This document shows positions 1 through 9,500 of a DNA stretch of 13,314 nucleotides, piece by piece (positions within the stretch are counted from its first letter, which is position 1; the number at the start of each line of letters is the position of its first letter). The notes beneath the pieces are model-generated. The model worked only from the letters and a program-made list of their open reading frames with translations. It was not told the DNA's origin and made no database searches. Origin of the DNA: JBBRHH01 sp038222915 (GTDB lineage: Bacteria; Planctomycetota; Phycisphaerae; Tepidisphaerales; Tepidisphaeraceae); contig JBBRHH010000105.1 in the NCBI GenBank assembly GCA_038222915.1, positions 1-13,314 on the forward strand. The letters are read 5' to 3'. A program made the translations under genes and the position numbers.

Positions 1-1446
1 TTCGGTTTGTTTTTCACGGTGGAGGTTGGGGGCGGCGGCGATGATGAAGCTGTTCATGCCATTGGCGATCAGGCGCTCGAGGGTGGCGTCGATGGTTGTG
101 AAGTCGTAGCCGCTGTTGTCGCGGGTCAGATGTGCGGCGACGTCGCCGCCGGGGCCGAGTCGGTGTTCGAGGAGGATGTTTTCGTAGGCTTGAACGGTGT
201 TGGCGTGCTTCTGGTCGCCACGGGGTGTGCTGGGGTTGTTGTAGAAGTCGCGGATGACGCCGGTGCTCAGCCAGGTGAGGGTTTTTAAGTGGGTCTGATC
301 GGTGAGGGCGAAATTCCAAACTTTTATGTTGATGGGCAGGGTGGTTGGTTTTTGGCCGTCGGTGGTGATGGTGACGGAACCGGCATACGTGCCGGCGGGA
401 CAGCCGCGGGGTGTTTTTATGGTGATCCAGATGGGCGTGCGCGAGAGCGATTCGACCGTGAATGGACCGGCGGGCAAGAGAGGATCGGGATAGCTTCCGA
501 GGCCGCGATCGGTGAAGTAGGGAGGCGTGACAGTGGTTTGGATGTAGTCGACGCGCTCCCACTTGATGGCGGAGGCGGGGATGGCTGCGCCGGCGGGGCC
601 GGCGAGATCGGTAAATTTGATGTCGGTGATCTTTACGGGCCGCCACGGGGCTTCGATGACGATCTGGGCGGATTCGTATTCGTTTCGGGCGGCGGCAATG
701 TCAATTTTGTCGGCCTTGGCCGTTGGCGTGTAGTTGTCAGATGGAAAGATTTTGTCCAGCGGGGAAACGATGTTGATACGGTAGCCAATGGAGTCCTGAG
801 GTTCGGGGATGGAGTTGGGTTTTTTGGAGATCACGGAGGTGTCGTCGGGTGTGGCGGCGTCGGCCGGGTCGAACGTGAAGTCGTCGATCCAGAGGGCTCC
901 TTCGCAGGTGGTGTAGATGAAGGCGACGATCGTCTGGTCTTCGGCGAGGTTGCCCTTTACTTTTGCTCGGTGGGAGAAATGGGTCCAGTCGAAGGTGCCG
1001 GTTTTCAGGTCTTTGCTGGTCCAGCCGTCGCCGAGCGAGCCTTCGAGATTGAGGAAGATTCGGCCACCGTTGGCGTCCTGGGCTTTTGCCCAGAAGGAGA
1101 TGTTGAAGCTCGCGCCGGTCTTGAGCGTGACCGGGGATGAGGCGATGCCGGCCCGGCCTTTTTTGATGCAGGTGATCTTGCAGGATTGTTTGCCGGTGTG
1201 TGCGGCGGTGGTGGTTTCGACGGTGTAGTCGCCGTTTTGGTAGTGGCCGCCGAAGGCCCAGGATTCGAAGGGGGATTGTTTGGTGCCGGCGTAGTAGTCG
1301 CGCGTTTTGGGGTCGAGGGTTGCGAGGAAGTCGGTCTTTTGTGGATCTTCGAACGATCCGTTGGGAGTTAAATTTGCCGCGGGGACGGGAGAGGCTGCTG
1401 ATGCCAGGGTGAGCCAGAGTGCGGCGAACAATGGACAGGGTTTCAT
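1..1446 (-). CDS. Secreted DUF4091-like glycoside hydrolase, N-terminal part (3' end beyond the window)
   Basis: The frame is open for 482 codons from the ATG at 1446 to the left edge, so only the N-terminal part is seen. Residues 1 to about 24 are a Sec signal peptide (hydrophobic core LFAALWLTLASAA). Residues 25-194 look like a CBM4/9-type jelly roll: it opens NLTPNGSFEDP, has GKQSCKIT near 85-92 and ends ALWIDDFTFDP. Residues 222-381 match the beta-sandwich that precedes the barrel in DUF4091-type glycosidases, with AAARNEYESAQIVI (251-264) and AGTYAGSVTI followed by LPINIKVWNF. From about 388 (LKTLTWLSTGVIRDFYN) a TIM barrel probably begins, and its catalytic residues are cut off. The start is supported by AGAAAGG-like AGAAAGG (minus strand, 1453-1459) six bases upstream. 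Its likely role is extracellular glycan hydrolysis; the substrate is unknown. It is divergent from the Tat-exported gene at 1556. The family call rests on remembered motifs, not a search. Confidence 0.8.
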   Translation of the reverse strand, partial: MKPCPLFAALWLTLASAASPVPAANLTPNGSFEDPQKTDFLATLDPKTRDYYAGTKQSPFESWAFGGHYQNGDYTVETTTAAHTGKQSCKITCIKKGRAGIASSPVTLKTGASFNISFWAKAQDANGGRIFLNLEGSLGDGWTSKDLKTGTFDWTHFSHRAKVKGNLAEDQTIVAFIYTTCEGALWIDDFTFDPADAATPDDTSVISKKPNSIPEPQDSIGYRINIVSPLDKIFPSDNYTPTAKADKIDIAAARNEYESAQIVIEAPWRPVKITDIKFTDLAGPAGAAIPASAIKWERVDYIQTTVTPPYFTDRGLGSYPDPLLPAGPFTVESLSRTPIWITIKTPRGCPAGTYAGSVTITTDGQKPTTLPINIKVWNFALTDQTHLKTLTWLSTGVIRDFYNNPSTPRGDQKHANTVQAYENILLEHRLGPGGDVAAHLTRDNSGYDFTTIDATLERLIANGMNSFIIAAAPNLHREKQTE

Positions 1447-1555
1447 ATGGGACCTTTCTGCTGCAAGCCACCGGTCTCGTCGGGTACTATTCTGGGCGCG
1501 GCAAAGAGTTGATCAAGAAATGCTGCGGGCGCAAGCTTGTGGAAATGGAGGTTGG
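1447..1555. promoter_or_regulatory. Divergent intergenic region with probable back-to-back promoters
   Basis: This 109-bp gap separates two divergently transcribed genes, so promoters for both should lie here. On the minus strand, TTGATC (1511-1516) is followed after 19 bases by AATAGT (1486-1491), a weak sigma-70-like pair with an over-long spacer. On the plus strand, TACTAT (1485-1490) is a weak -10 candidate without a clear -35. TTGATCAA at 1509-1516 is a perfect 8-bp palindrome. Nothing here is strong enough to fix a start of transcription. Confidence 0.3.
1547..1551 (+). promoter_or_regulatory. Ribosome binding site deciding the start at 1556
   Basis: GGAGG ends four bases before the ATG at 1556, a slightly short spacing. 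The alternative in-frame ATG at 1520 and the more upstream one at 1307 have no comparable site. Starting at 1556 also puts the twin-arginine motif at residues 3-9, where export signals belong. Confidence 0.6.
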
Positions 1556-3166
1556 ATGCTGAGCCGACGATCTTTTCTGGGTGTCGCGGGTGCGGCGGCG
1601 GGCGCTGGGATGTTGTCCTGGCGAGAAGCGGGTCGGGTTCTCGGAGCGCCCGCTGCGAGCCGGCCTGGAGGGAATCGACAGTTTCATGTTTGCCTCATGG
1701 GGCCGGACCCGGCGTTGTTGAAGATTGTGCGCGAGGCGGGAGTATCGACGGTCTGGGTCACGGGATTCTTTTATGGGTATTGGCCGACGCCGGTGGAGGA
1801 GCTGATCCTGGAGTGGAAGAAGGTGGAGGGGGCGGGGATGAGTTGTGGCGTGATCAATCTGGCGCTTGGACATCCGGGCGATTCGCTTGGGGCAAAGTCA
1901 GGCAAGCTGCCGCTGACGCCGCCGAAGCATTGGAAGCCAGGGATGACGATGGATCGGCATCCGTTTGCCGGGACTTCATTGCATGCACCCGCGACCGACG
2001 AGAATGTGGCGGCCATCAATAAACTGCGCGAGGCGGGGGCGCGACAGGTTTTTCTGGATGATGATTTTCGGCTGGCGAGATCGCCGGGGACGATTGGCGG
2101 TTGTTTTTGTGATGAACATCGAGAGAGATTTTTGAAGCGCACGGGGTATTCAGATCAACAGTGGGACGAGGTTGTTCAGGCGCTGAAGGGGCGCGAGCTG
2201 ACGGCTGGCCTGCGGGAATGGGTGGAGTTTACTTGTGATGATTTGAGCGGTTGTTTCCGAGCACAGCGCGAGGCGGGTGGGGAGAAGCTGTCGGTGGGGA
2301 ACATGGTGATGTACATGGGCGCGGAGAAGGCGGGGATCCGGCTGGCAGACTATGCAAATGTGCCGCTGCGCGTGGGAGAGCTGAGCTTTGATGATGGGTC
2401 GTTCGGGTCGGTGAAGGGGAAGACCAATGAGCTGTTCAGCGCGCTGTTCCATCGCAGGTTTGTGCGGCCGGAACTGGCGTACAGCGAAAGCACGGCGTTT
2501 CCAGCGGACCGGCTGTCGGCGCGGAACATGGCGGCGAAGCTGGCGGTGTCGACGATTGCGGACGTGCGAAACACGATGTTCATGAGCGGGCTGACGCCGT
2601 TTCCGGTGCAGCATTGGAAGACGCTGGGGCCGGCGATGAAACGACAGAAGGAGTTGCACGAAACGGTGGCGGGGCACGTGGCGCGGGGGCCGTTCAAGCA
2701 TTATTGGGGCGAGGCCGGCCGGTATGTGGGCGACGACAATCCGTTCAGTTTGTTTCTGGCGGCGGGGGTGCCGTTTGAGGTTTGTGATGCGCTGCCGGCG
2801 GCCGGATGGGTGTTTCTGGGCGACGCGGATGCGCGGGCGCTCGGGGAGAGGCGGCGAGGTGATGGGAAGCAGGCCACGGCGATTGTGCGGCCTTCGGCAA
2901 AGGCGAGCGGGGAGGGAGTGCGGGCGATTGGGGAATCAATGGAGGCGGTGTTTGCGCTCAAGCGCGAATTGACGCCGCAGCTTGTGGATGTGCCGGTGGT
3001 CATGGAAGAGAAGCCGGTGGTTTGTGCGTGGTATCCGTCGGCGAAGGCGGTGCTGCTTTGGAATCTATCGGAGCGGGAGGAGACGTTTACGATTCGGATC
3101 GGGGAGCGGCAGAGGCAGGTGACGGTAGGGGGACTGGAGACTGAGCTTGTGGCGAATGTGGGGTGA
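1556..3166 (+). CDS. Tat-exported TIM-barrel-like protein, putative uncharacterised glycosidase (536 aa)
   Basis: I do not recognise a named family. The N-terminus is a twin-arginine signal (S3-R-R-S-F-L-G9, then an Ala/Gly-rich stretch), so the protein is probably exported folded. The region from about 40 to 370 reads like a TIM barrel of the GH-A/GH42 type. FLDDDFR (166-172, Asp168-170) is followed by G181-G-C-F-C-D-E-H188, and ELSFDDG (275-281) forms a second acidic strand end. These are the best active-site candidates. After about residue 380, segments such as KHYWGEAGRYVGDDNPFSLF and PFEVCDALPAAGWVFLGDA resemble the Rossmann-like second domain of GH42-type enzymes. The last ~60 residues (AVLLWNLSEREETFTIRI) look like a closing beta-sandwich. 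The frame extends in-phase upstream to 1307, but the Tat motif and ribosome site favour 1556. The gene ends 46 bp before the convergent propeller gene. Export and fold are fairly safe; enzymatic activity is inferred. Confidence 0.85.
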   Translation: MLSRRSFLGVAGAAAGAGMLSWREAGRVLGAPAASRPGGNRQFHVCLMGPDPALLKIVREAGVSTVWVTGFFYGYWPTPVEELILEWKKVEGAGMSCGVINLALGHPGDSLGAKSGKLPLTPPKHWKPGMTMDRHPFAGTSLHAPATDENVAAINKLREAGARQVFLDDDFRLARSPGTIGGCFCDEHRERFLKRTGYSDQQWDEVVQALKGRELTAGLREWVEFTCDDLSGCFRAQREAGGEKLSVGNMVMYMGAEKAGIRLADYANVPLRVGELSFDDGSFGSVKGKTNELFSALFHRRFVRPELAYSESTAFPADRLSARNMAAKLAVSTIADVRNTMFMSGLTPFPVQHWKTLGPAMKRQKELHETVAGHVARGPFKHYWGEAGRYVGDDNPFSLFLAAGVPFEVCDALPAAGWVFLGDADARALGERRRGDGKQATAIVRPSAKASGEGVRAIGESMEAVFALKRELTPQLVDVPVVMEEKPVVCAWYPSAKAVLLWNLSEREETFTIRIGERQRQVTVGGLETELVANVG

Positions 3167-3212
3167 TGGCGAAGGATTGGACTGCGCGGCGGGCTTCGTT
3201 AGGGCGAGCGCA

Positions 3213-6200
3213 TCATTTTGCCTTTGGGGCAAAGGTGAGTGTGCCCCAGGTTTCGGGGAGCAGGCGGGCGCTGCCGGGGCGGTCTACTACCGCGGCTTCG
3301 CTTTGGCCGGACCAGTGGCCTGCGCGTTCGCGGCGGTCGCCGGCTTCGTTGGCTACGCCGATGGAGCAGTCGAAGCCGATGGTTTTTCCGGATGGATTGG
3401 AGAGGCCGAGGGATTCCAGCGGGATGGCGACTTTGAGGTCGTAATTTACACGATTGGAATTTTTGTCTTTGTCGCTGACGTGCCAGTGCATTTTCAGGCC
3501 GGGGAATTCTTTGATCTGGTCCATGCGGACGGAGGCGGCGGGGGAGGTGATGGTCTGGCCGTTTTGGCCGTTGGTTTTTTTCTGCCAGTAGCCCTGCTGG
3601 AAGTCGACGGCCTTGCCGCTTTCGCCGGTGACTTTGGCGATGATGACGCGCACGTCGCCTTCGCGGACTTCAGTGCGGCGGGGCAGGAAAGCGTCGGGGG
3701 CGAAGGAGGCGTCGCCGTATGCGCCGCTTACAAAGGGGCAGGCGGGGAGCTCGCTGCCTTTGTTGATGGGGCCGTTGGGGGCGGTGACGGAGTAGCCGAG
3801 ATAGAGGTTGTGCTCGTCGTAAAGGGCGCGGACCGTGGCGAGGCGCTGGCCGTCGAGGAGGACGAGCATGGGCTCGACTTTGACGCCATCTGAGAAACCG
3901 TCCCAGCCTTCTCGGCCGTCCATGTCTTTTTCCATGTTCATCGGAGCGTCGTGGCGGTGGTCGGGGAGGTATTGGACGACGCAGGAGGGCTTTTCGGTGG
4001 GCGGGAGGCCGTCGGGGTCCCAAGATTGTATTTGCGCGGCCTGGTCATTGGTGAGGATGACATCCGCGCCTTTGACCGGCTGGCGTTTGGGGAGGTGGAT
4101 CTCGTGGACGGAGACGCCGGTGTCGTTGGCGAGGAGATAGATTTTGTCGGCGACGGTGACGACGTTGGCACCCTGCATTTCGATGTACATCGAATTCTGG
4201 TCCTGCTTTTTGTCATTGGGGCCGTTGTAGAGACGGCCGAGGTAGAGGCCGTCCTTGTCCCAGGCCCAGACGACGGCCATGGCGTCGGCGGCGAAGACGG
4301 TGCCGGCGGCGTAGCCAGCGAGGGAGATGGGGTTGTACATCTGGCCGGGCTGGGCGACGCCGGGGGCGCGGCGTCCGACAGCCCAGCGGCACGCGCCAGT
4401 GGCGGCGTCGAAGCGGCAGATCTTCTTTCGCCAGTTGCGGCTGGCCCACCATCCGTCGCCGTCGATGCCGGAGAGGTGGAGTTGCTGGTCGGAGCCGGGC
4501 TCGCCGATGCAGTACCAGGAATCGCCGCTGCAGATGAGGCTTGCCGGGTAGACGTTGTTGATCTTTTTTGTGGCATCGCCGCCGGTGAAGTCGGGGAGGT
4601 GGATCGGGGGATCGAAGCTCTGGAGATCGTGCCAGTCGTAGACGGGCGCGCCGTTGGGAAGGATTTCCTTGAGGGGGAGTTTGCAAAGTTTGGCCGGTTG
4701 GGATGGATCGGCCTTGCCCAGGAGGAGGAAGATGATGTTCATCTGATCGTCAAGCGAGCAGGTGGCCATGCGCATTGTGGTGGAGAGAAGGGGTGGATTC
4801 TCGACGAGGTTAATTTCGTTCATCTGCACTTTGGCGTCGCCGTTCTTGTCGGCCCAGGTGAACCAGGTGTTGGGGCCCTGATCGTAGATGGTCTGGATTT
4901 TGTCGCCTTCCTTCTGGCAGCGGTGGGTGAAGACCATGGCGGCGAGCTTGGGGGCCTGGTCGGGCGCGTAGGTCCAGATTGCGCCTTCGTTGCTCATCAT
5001 GTAGTTGCGGCCTTTGAAGGTGCGGAGGCCGCCGGCTGCGCCGTAGCCGAAGATGGCCCAGGTGCCGGGGTGGCCGGCTTCTTTCTTGAGGGGGTTGCCG
5101 CCGTGGCCGTAGCCGATGACGACGTCGTCCTGCCAGCAGTTGGCGAAGGGCATGGTGTAGCGCCAGGATGGCTTCCAGGTGCGCTTTGCGAAATCCATCT
5201 CCCACGCCTGGACGGTGAGGGTGTCGTCGAAGGCCTCGCCGATTTTGACGGTTTCATTGGGGCGGGCGGGGTTGATGGAGTCGGGGGAGGTTTCGAGCTT
5301 TCGGCCGAACCATTGCTGCTCGAGCTTTCCGTCGAGCGACCAGCGGGCGGTGCGGGCGAAGCCGGTGGCGACGTCGTTGACGAGGAGTGTCTTTCCATCC
5401 GGGCTCGTGCACATTCCGGTGATGTCGCCGATGGCTTGTGGTTGGAATTGGCCGCTGCGGGGTGCGCCGCCGGGCGCGCCGATTTTGCGGAGTAGTTTTC
5501 CCGCGTTGTCGTAGAGGTAGATTTGTTTGGTGCCGGATTCGTCTTCAGCGTCGGGCGAGAAGCGGCCGCTGTCGCCGACGGCGATGAGGCCATCGGGTGT
5601 AACGCAGATGGCGTTGGGGGCGGTCATGGGGCCGGGCGGGATGGCGACGCCTTCTTTGATGCCGTCGAATGTGTAGCGGAAAACCTGCTTGTCGCTGACG
5701 ACGAGGAGGTGATCTTTGTCGATGGCCAGGCCGCGCGGGCCGGGGACGTCGATTGTTTTCAGGATTTTTCCAGAGGCGCGTTCGATGATGAAGAGTTCGT
5801 TGTTCGCGCCGACGCTGGCGAAGATACGATCGGGGGTAAGGGCGAGGCCGTCGACGACATTGAAGCCGCGGCCTTTCCAACGGCCGGTGGCGGTCTTGAG
5901 CATTTTCGAAGGAAGCTTGACGAGGATCTTGCCGCGCGGTTCGCCGAGCTTGTATTCGGCGATGTGAAGTTCCTGGCAGTCCTTGAGGATGGCGAGGTAG
6001 AGGTTCTTCTCGTCCATGACGGCGGCGCTGCGGCAGTCCCATGGATAGAAGGTGAAATAGCGGAGAGAGATGTTGCCTTCGGCGTCCATCTGCTGGACGC
6101 CGGTGATCTGGTTGTCTTCGACGCAGCTCCAGGCCATGACGATGGATTTGGAGTTGGAGCAGATGCCGGCGGGGCCGCCGAGATTGCCGCCCCAATCGCC

Positions 6201-6560
6201 TTTGCCGTCGGAGGTGCGCCAAGGCGGGCTGCCGCTCTTGCCGACTTTCATGAGGTATTCGAGGGACGGGGGCTCGGTGAAGAAGGTGCCTTTGGCGTGG
6301 TAGGTTCCGGCGGCGACGGCGCGGCCGAGATCGGTGGTGGCGTCCCAGAGGGCGGTCTGCGGGCCTTTGTCGACTGGCTGGGCGTAGAGGAGGCTTCGGA
6401 CGAGGACGTCGTTTTTGTCGTAGAGGGCGAGGCTGAGGAAGCCGTGATCGGGGGCTTCGAATTTTACGGGGATGCGTAGTTGAGGGGCCGGGGCTTCGGC
6501 GGCGTGAAGTGTGGAGGAGAGGAGAACGACGGTGAGCAGGAGCGCGGTGAGTTTTGGCAT
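3213..6560 (-). CDS. Secreted beta-propeller protein with FlgD-like N-terminus, EF-hand-like loop and C-terminal CBM9-like domain (1115 aa)
   Basis: Residues 1-20 form a Sec signal peptide (LTALLLTVVLLSSTLHA). Residues about 28-91 resemble a FlgD-type Ig-like fold: VRSLLYAQPVDKG, then LWDATTDLGRAVAAGTYHAKG. A long NHL/YVTN-type beta-propeller region follows to about residue 800, with repeats such as GPRGLAIDKDHLLVVSD (about 275-290) and PNAICVTPDGLIAVGDSG (about 314-331). DKNGDAKVQMNE at 571-582 fits an EF-hand/dockerin-type calcium loop (Asp571, Asn573, Asp575, Glu582). From about 885 (GWDGFSDGVKVEP, LYDEHNLYLGYSV) to the end is a CBM9/DOMON-like beta-sandwich. No catalytic motif is evident, so a binding, lyase-like or scaffold role outside the cell is possible. 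The ATG lies 12 nt after the stop of the upstream hydrolase gene and has only a weak ribosome site (AAGAAA), which suggests an operon with translational coupling. Confidence 0.88.
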   Translation of the reverse strand: MPKLTALLLTVVLLSSTLHAAEAPAPQLRIPVKFEAPDHGFLSLALYDKNDVLVRSLLYAQPVDKGPQTALWDATTDLGRAVAAGTYHAKGTFFTEPPSLEYLMKVGKSGSPPWRTSDGKGDWGGNLGGPAGICSNSKSIVMAWSCVEDNQITGVQQMDAEGNISLRYFTFYPWDCRSAAVMDEKNLYLAILKDCQELHIAEYKLGEPRGKILVKLPSKMLKTATGRWKGRGFNVVDGLALTPDRIFASVGANNELFIIERASGKILKTIDVPGPRGLAIDKDHLLVVSDKQVFRYTFDGIKEGVAIPPGPMTAPNAICVTPDGLIAVGDSGRFSPDAEDESGTKQIYLYDNAGKLLRKIGAPGGAPRSGQFQPQAIGDITGMCTSPDGKTLLVNDVATGFARTARWSLDGKLEQQWFGRKLETSPDSINPARPNETVKIGEAFDDTLTVQAWEMDFAKRTWKPSWRYTMPFANCWQDDVVIGYGHGGNPLKKEAGHPGTWAIFGYGAAGGLRTFKGRNYMMSNEGAIWTYAPDQAPKLAAMVFTHRCQKEGDKIQTIYDQGPNTWFTWADKNGDAKVQMNEINLVENPPLLSTTMRMATCSLDDQMNIIFLLLGKADPSQPAKLCKLPLKEILPNGAPVYDWHDLQSFDPPIHLPDFTGGDATKKINNVYPASLICSGDSWYCIGEPGSDQQLHLSGIDGDGWWASRNWRKKICRFDAATGACRWAVGRRAPGVAQPGQMYNPISLAGYAAGTVFAADAMAVVWAWDKDGLYLGRLYNGPNDKKQDQNSMYIEMQGANVVTVADKIYLLANDTGVSVHEIHLPKRQPVKGADVILTNDQAAQIQSWDPDGLPPTEKPSCVVQYLPDHRHDAPMNMEKDMDGREGWDGFSDGVKVEPMLVLLDGQRLATVRALYDEHNLYLGYSVTAPNGPINKGSELPACPFVSGAYGDASFAPDAFLPRRTEVREGDVRVIIAKVTGESGKAVDFQQGYWQKKTNGQNGQTITSPAASVRMDQIKEFPGLKMHWHVSDKDKNSNRVNYDLKVAIPLESLGLSNPSGKTIGFDCSIGVANEAGDRRERAGHWSGQSEAAVVDRPGSARLLPETWGTLTFAPKAK

Positions 6561-6572
6561 TGGTGTTATTTC

Positions 6573-9500
6573 TTATGGTACGGTCTGGTTCTCTTTGGCA
6601 AAAATCATGATAGGCCAGAGATCGGGCCGGGCGTCGCACGGCGCACCCGGTTCGGTAGCGAGGGACAATCCCTGGTCTGGCGCATCGCGCTTCGCAACAT
6701 CCTTGTTGTGCAGGTAGAGGCCGAACCCGGTCTGCCAGCCTGCCTCCAATTTCATCGGTTCAAGATATTTTCTGGGAAAGACCATCACGTACGCGTAGGT
6801 CGTCTCCGTTTTCGAAAACTGACATTTGACGCCTTGGGCCGCGTCCGATTTTCCGGGCATTTCCAGGCCGCCGGCCAACTGGTGATAGGGCTCGCGCGAG
6901 CGATAGACCAATCCCGGGCCGTTCGATGCCTTGGCATCGCCCGCGTAGGCGTCGTAACGATAGTCGTCGGGATCATACCCTTTGAACTGATTCGTCCGGC
7001 CGTTGGCGCCGGTGTCGAAATAGGTTTCGAGGCACCCATCGTTGATGTGGAGATGCGGGTCGTGACTGGTGTCTTTTACAAACCGGGATGGGTCGGGGAG
7101 GAGCAGCGGGTGGTCGGCGGCACTGACGCGGAGGTAGAGGTTGTCTTTGTCCCAGGCCAGTTGGAACGCGGCCTTCAAGTTTCCTGGCTTGTCGGCGGCA
7201 TTTTTTTGTACGACCCAGTTCGTCATCGGGATCGCAGGGATTTGCTTCCAATCCGACGAGGCCGGGTCCGACGGAAGCGGTTTGGCGGCGTGAGGGACAT
7301 AGAAGAACGACATGTCCCAGTCGACTTTGGCCGTGCGGCCGTTGGTAAACTGGAGGCCGAAGCTCTCCTTCCATGAATATATCTTTCCCGGGATCGGATC
7401 GAATTTCGGAGTGAGGGGTTTGACCGCACTGCCGTTTGCATCGACTTCGAAGGCCGTTTGATCTTTTCCCGCGATGAAGCTGCCCTTCAAGGGATGGCTG
7501 GTCAGGTTGGACAGCGACGCTTCGAGGCCGCCGGAAACTGTTGGCTGTACCGCCACGCGCATCAGCCGTGATGAGCCGGAGATCTCGGCACGATTCAAAG
7601 TGTCAGCCAATTGCGCCGCTCCGCCCTTGTCGCTGCGCAGGAACAACGGCGCGGGACCCAACGGGATATTCACCCGGCCATTGTCAATCTTCACCTTCCG
7701 AACATTGCCCATCAGATCGATGAACTGTGGGACGTGTTCGCCAAAGCGGACCGACATGTCCGGGCCGCTTTCCAGACCTTCCTCGACTTTGTCGATGGCG
7801 CACCAGATCGCGGCGACGCCACGGCCTTCCTCGTCTTCGAACACGTAGCCGCGCACGCCTGAGGCCGGGCTGACAGCGGTCCTGAATTTTGGATTCGGGA
7901 ACAGATGGCCGAGCGTGTTGGGGATTTTGCAGAGCGCCAGCGGTGCAAAATACTGATCGAGATATGGCGTGCTGGTCCAGATATTGAACGAGCGCACCTG
8001 CGGCCAATGCTCCATGCACATGATGTAGGTTCGCGCTATCCAGGCGGCCTGGAGATGTTCCTTCCAGCCGAAATCATAGGTCGGCTTGTCGGCCTGATAA
8101 TTGTCGTAGCAGCCGTCGTCCCCCCATTCGGGGATGTTGGTATCGGTGACATTGAATCCCTCCGTGTAATCAATGGGCGTATCGGATCCGTAGCCGTACT
8201 TTTTCATCAGGTTCTGCAGAAGCGGGATATTCACGTCGAAATCGTCCCACCCCTTGATGCCGTCGAGTGTTCCGTAGGGATGGACAGCAATCGCATCCCA
8301 CTTCACCTTGCCCTCACCGGCCCTGAGATATTCGCCCATTTCGCGGTAGCCGCGTAACCGGCCGAATCCGGAGGTTCCGCCGTCGGGCAAGACTGTCGCA
8401 TTGGGATTTGCCCTTTTGATGCCGCGGCGGAATGCCATCTGAACCTTGAACCATTCCGCAAAGTTGCCGTTGAGGATCAATTTGCAGCGGCCTTCGGTTT
8501 CCGTCTCCAGAGCCCATGCGTCGCCCCACGGGCGGGCCTTGGCGATGTCGAAGGCAAGATCCTCGATCATCTTCTCGCCGCCGGGCGGAATCTCTGTCCA
8601 TGGGGTGATGCTGTCGATCAGTTTGCGCTGCTCCTCGCTGCACAGATCGACAGCGATCGAGAGGTGGTTGGCGATGCGGTATTTGGCGAACAGATCGGCG
8701 CGTTGCTGGGAGCCGCCATAGGTCGTTGAGCCGAATCCCCACCGCATGTAGTTGCGAAGATTGTCATCCGCGCGGGTGAGCGTGACGGCGTTGGACAGGT
8801 TGCCGAAGAGATCCTTGGTCGCGTGCTTGTTCTCCAGGAAATCCATCACGGACAGGCGGTAATATTCTCGCAGCGTGGTCGCATCCTTGAGCCTGTAGTT
8901 AGCCTTGAGAACGAAAATCCCTGTGCCGAGAATGGCCGGGTCAAATGGAAGCGGAAGCGTGGCGGAGCCCTGTTGATCAAGAACGAAGGCGTTGTTCGCA
9001 TGATAAACGCGTTCGCGGTAGTAGTTGAAAAGAGTGAACTCGACCTCGCCGGTGAGTCCGGCCGCACCGACGAGCTTGAAGGAAGCATTGATGGGTGCGC
9101 CGGCCGCGAGGAAATTATCGGGATCGGCGGTCAGCAGGTTTCCCTCCACTGCCGGCGCGACAAATTCGGTTGCAGACGCGCCCTCTTCGACCTGTATCCC
9201 GTCGATCAGGACGCTTCGGCCGCCACCCATCATGAGGCAGATGGCCGACGTATCGGAGATGAACGTAAAGGAGGTTCGCGTCCAGCTCTCGGTGAGCTTG
9301 TAGCTCTTGCTCAGGGCCTTTTGCCAGTTGAACTCACTTCCATTGACTGCGCTTGTGACACCGAGACTAACCGAAGAATCGGGCGTGACCGCCTTGCCAT
9401 AAAAGCTGACGGTGTACGTGTGACCCTTGAGCACGGGAATAGGCAGGCTCTGCATGGGCTGATTGCCCTGCGTCGGTTGGATCAGGAGCGCCTGTTTGCC

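Noticed and set aside
737..1471. Minus-strand 244-residue frame rich in Arg, His and Pro
   Set aside because: It is the shifted shadow of the DUF4091-like gene; the correct frame gives a signal peptide and recognisable domains.
3217..3233. Inverted repeat TTTGCC / GGCAAA between the convergent genes
   Set aside because: It lies in the last codons of the propeller gene and has no T-run on either strand, so a terminator claim is too weak.
3951..5495. Plus-strand 514-residue frame
   Set aside because: It is antisense to the propeller gene, Gly/Val/Ala/Asp-rich and without domain motifs, as expected for the complement of a GC-rich gene.
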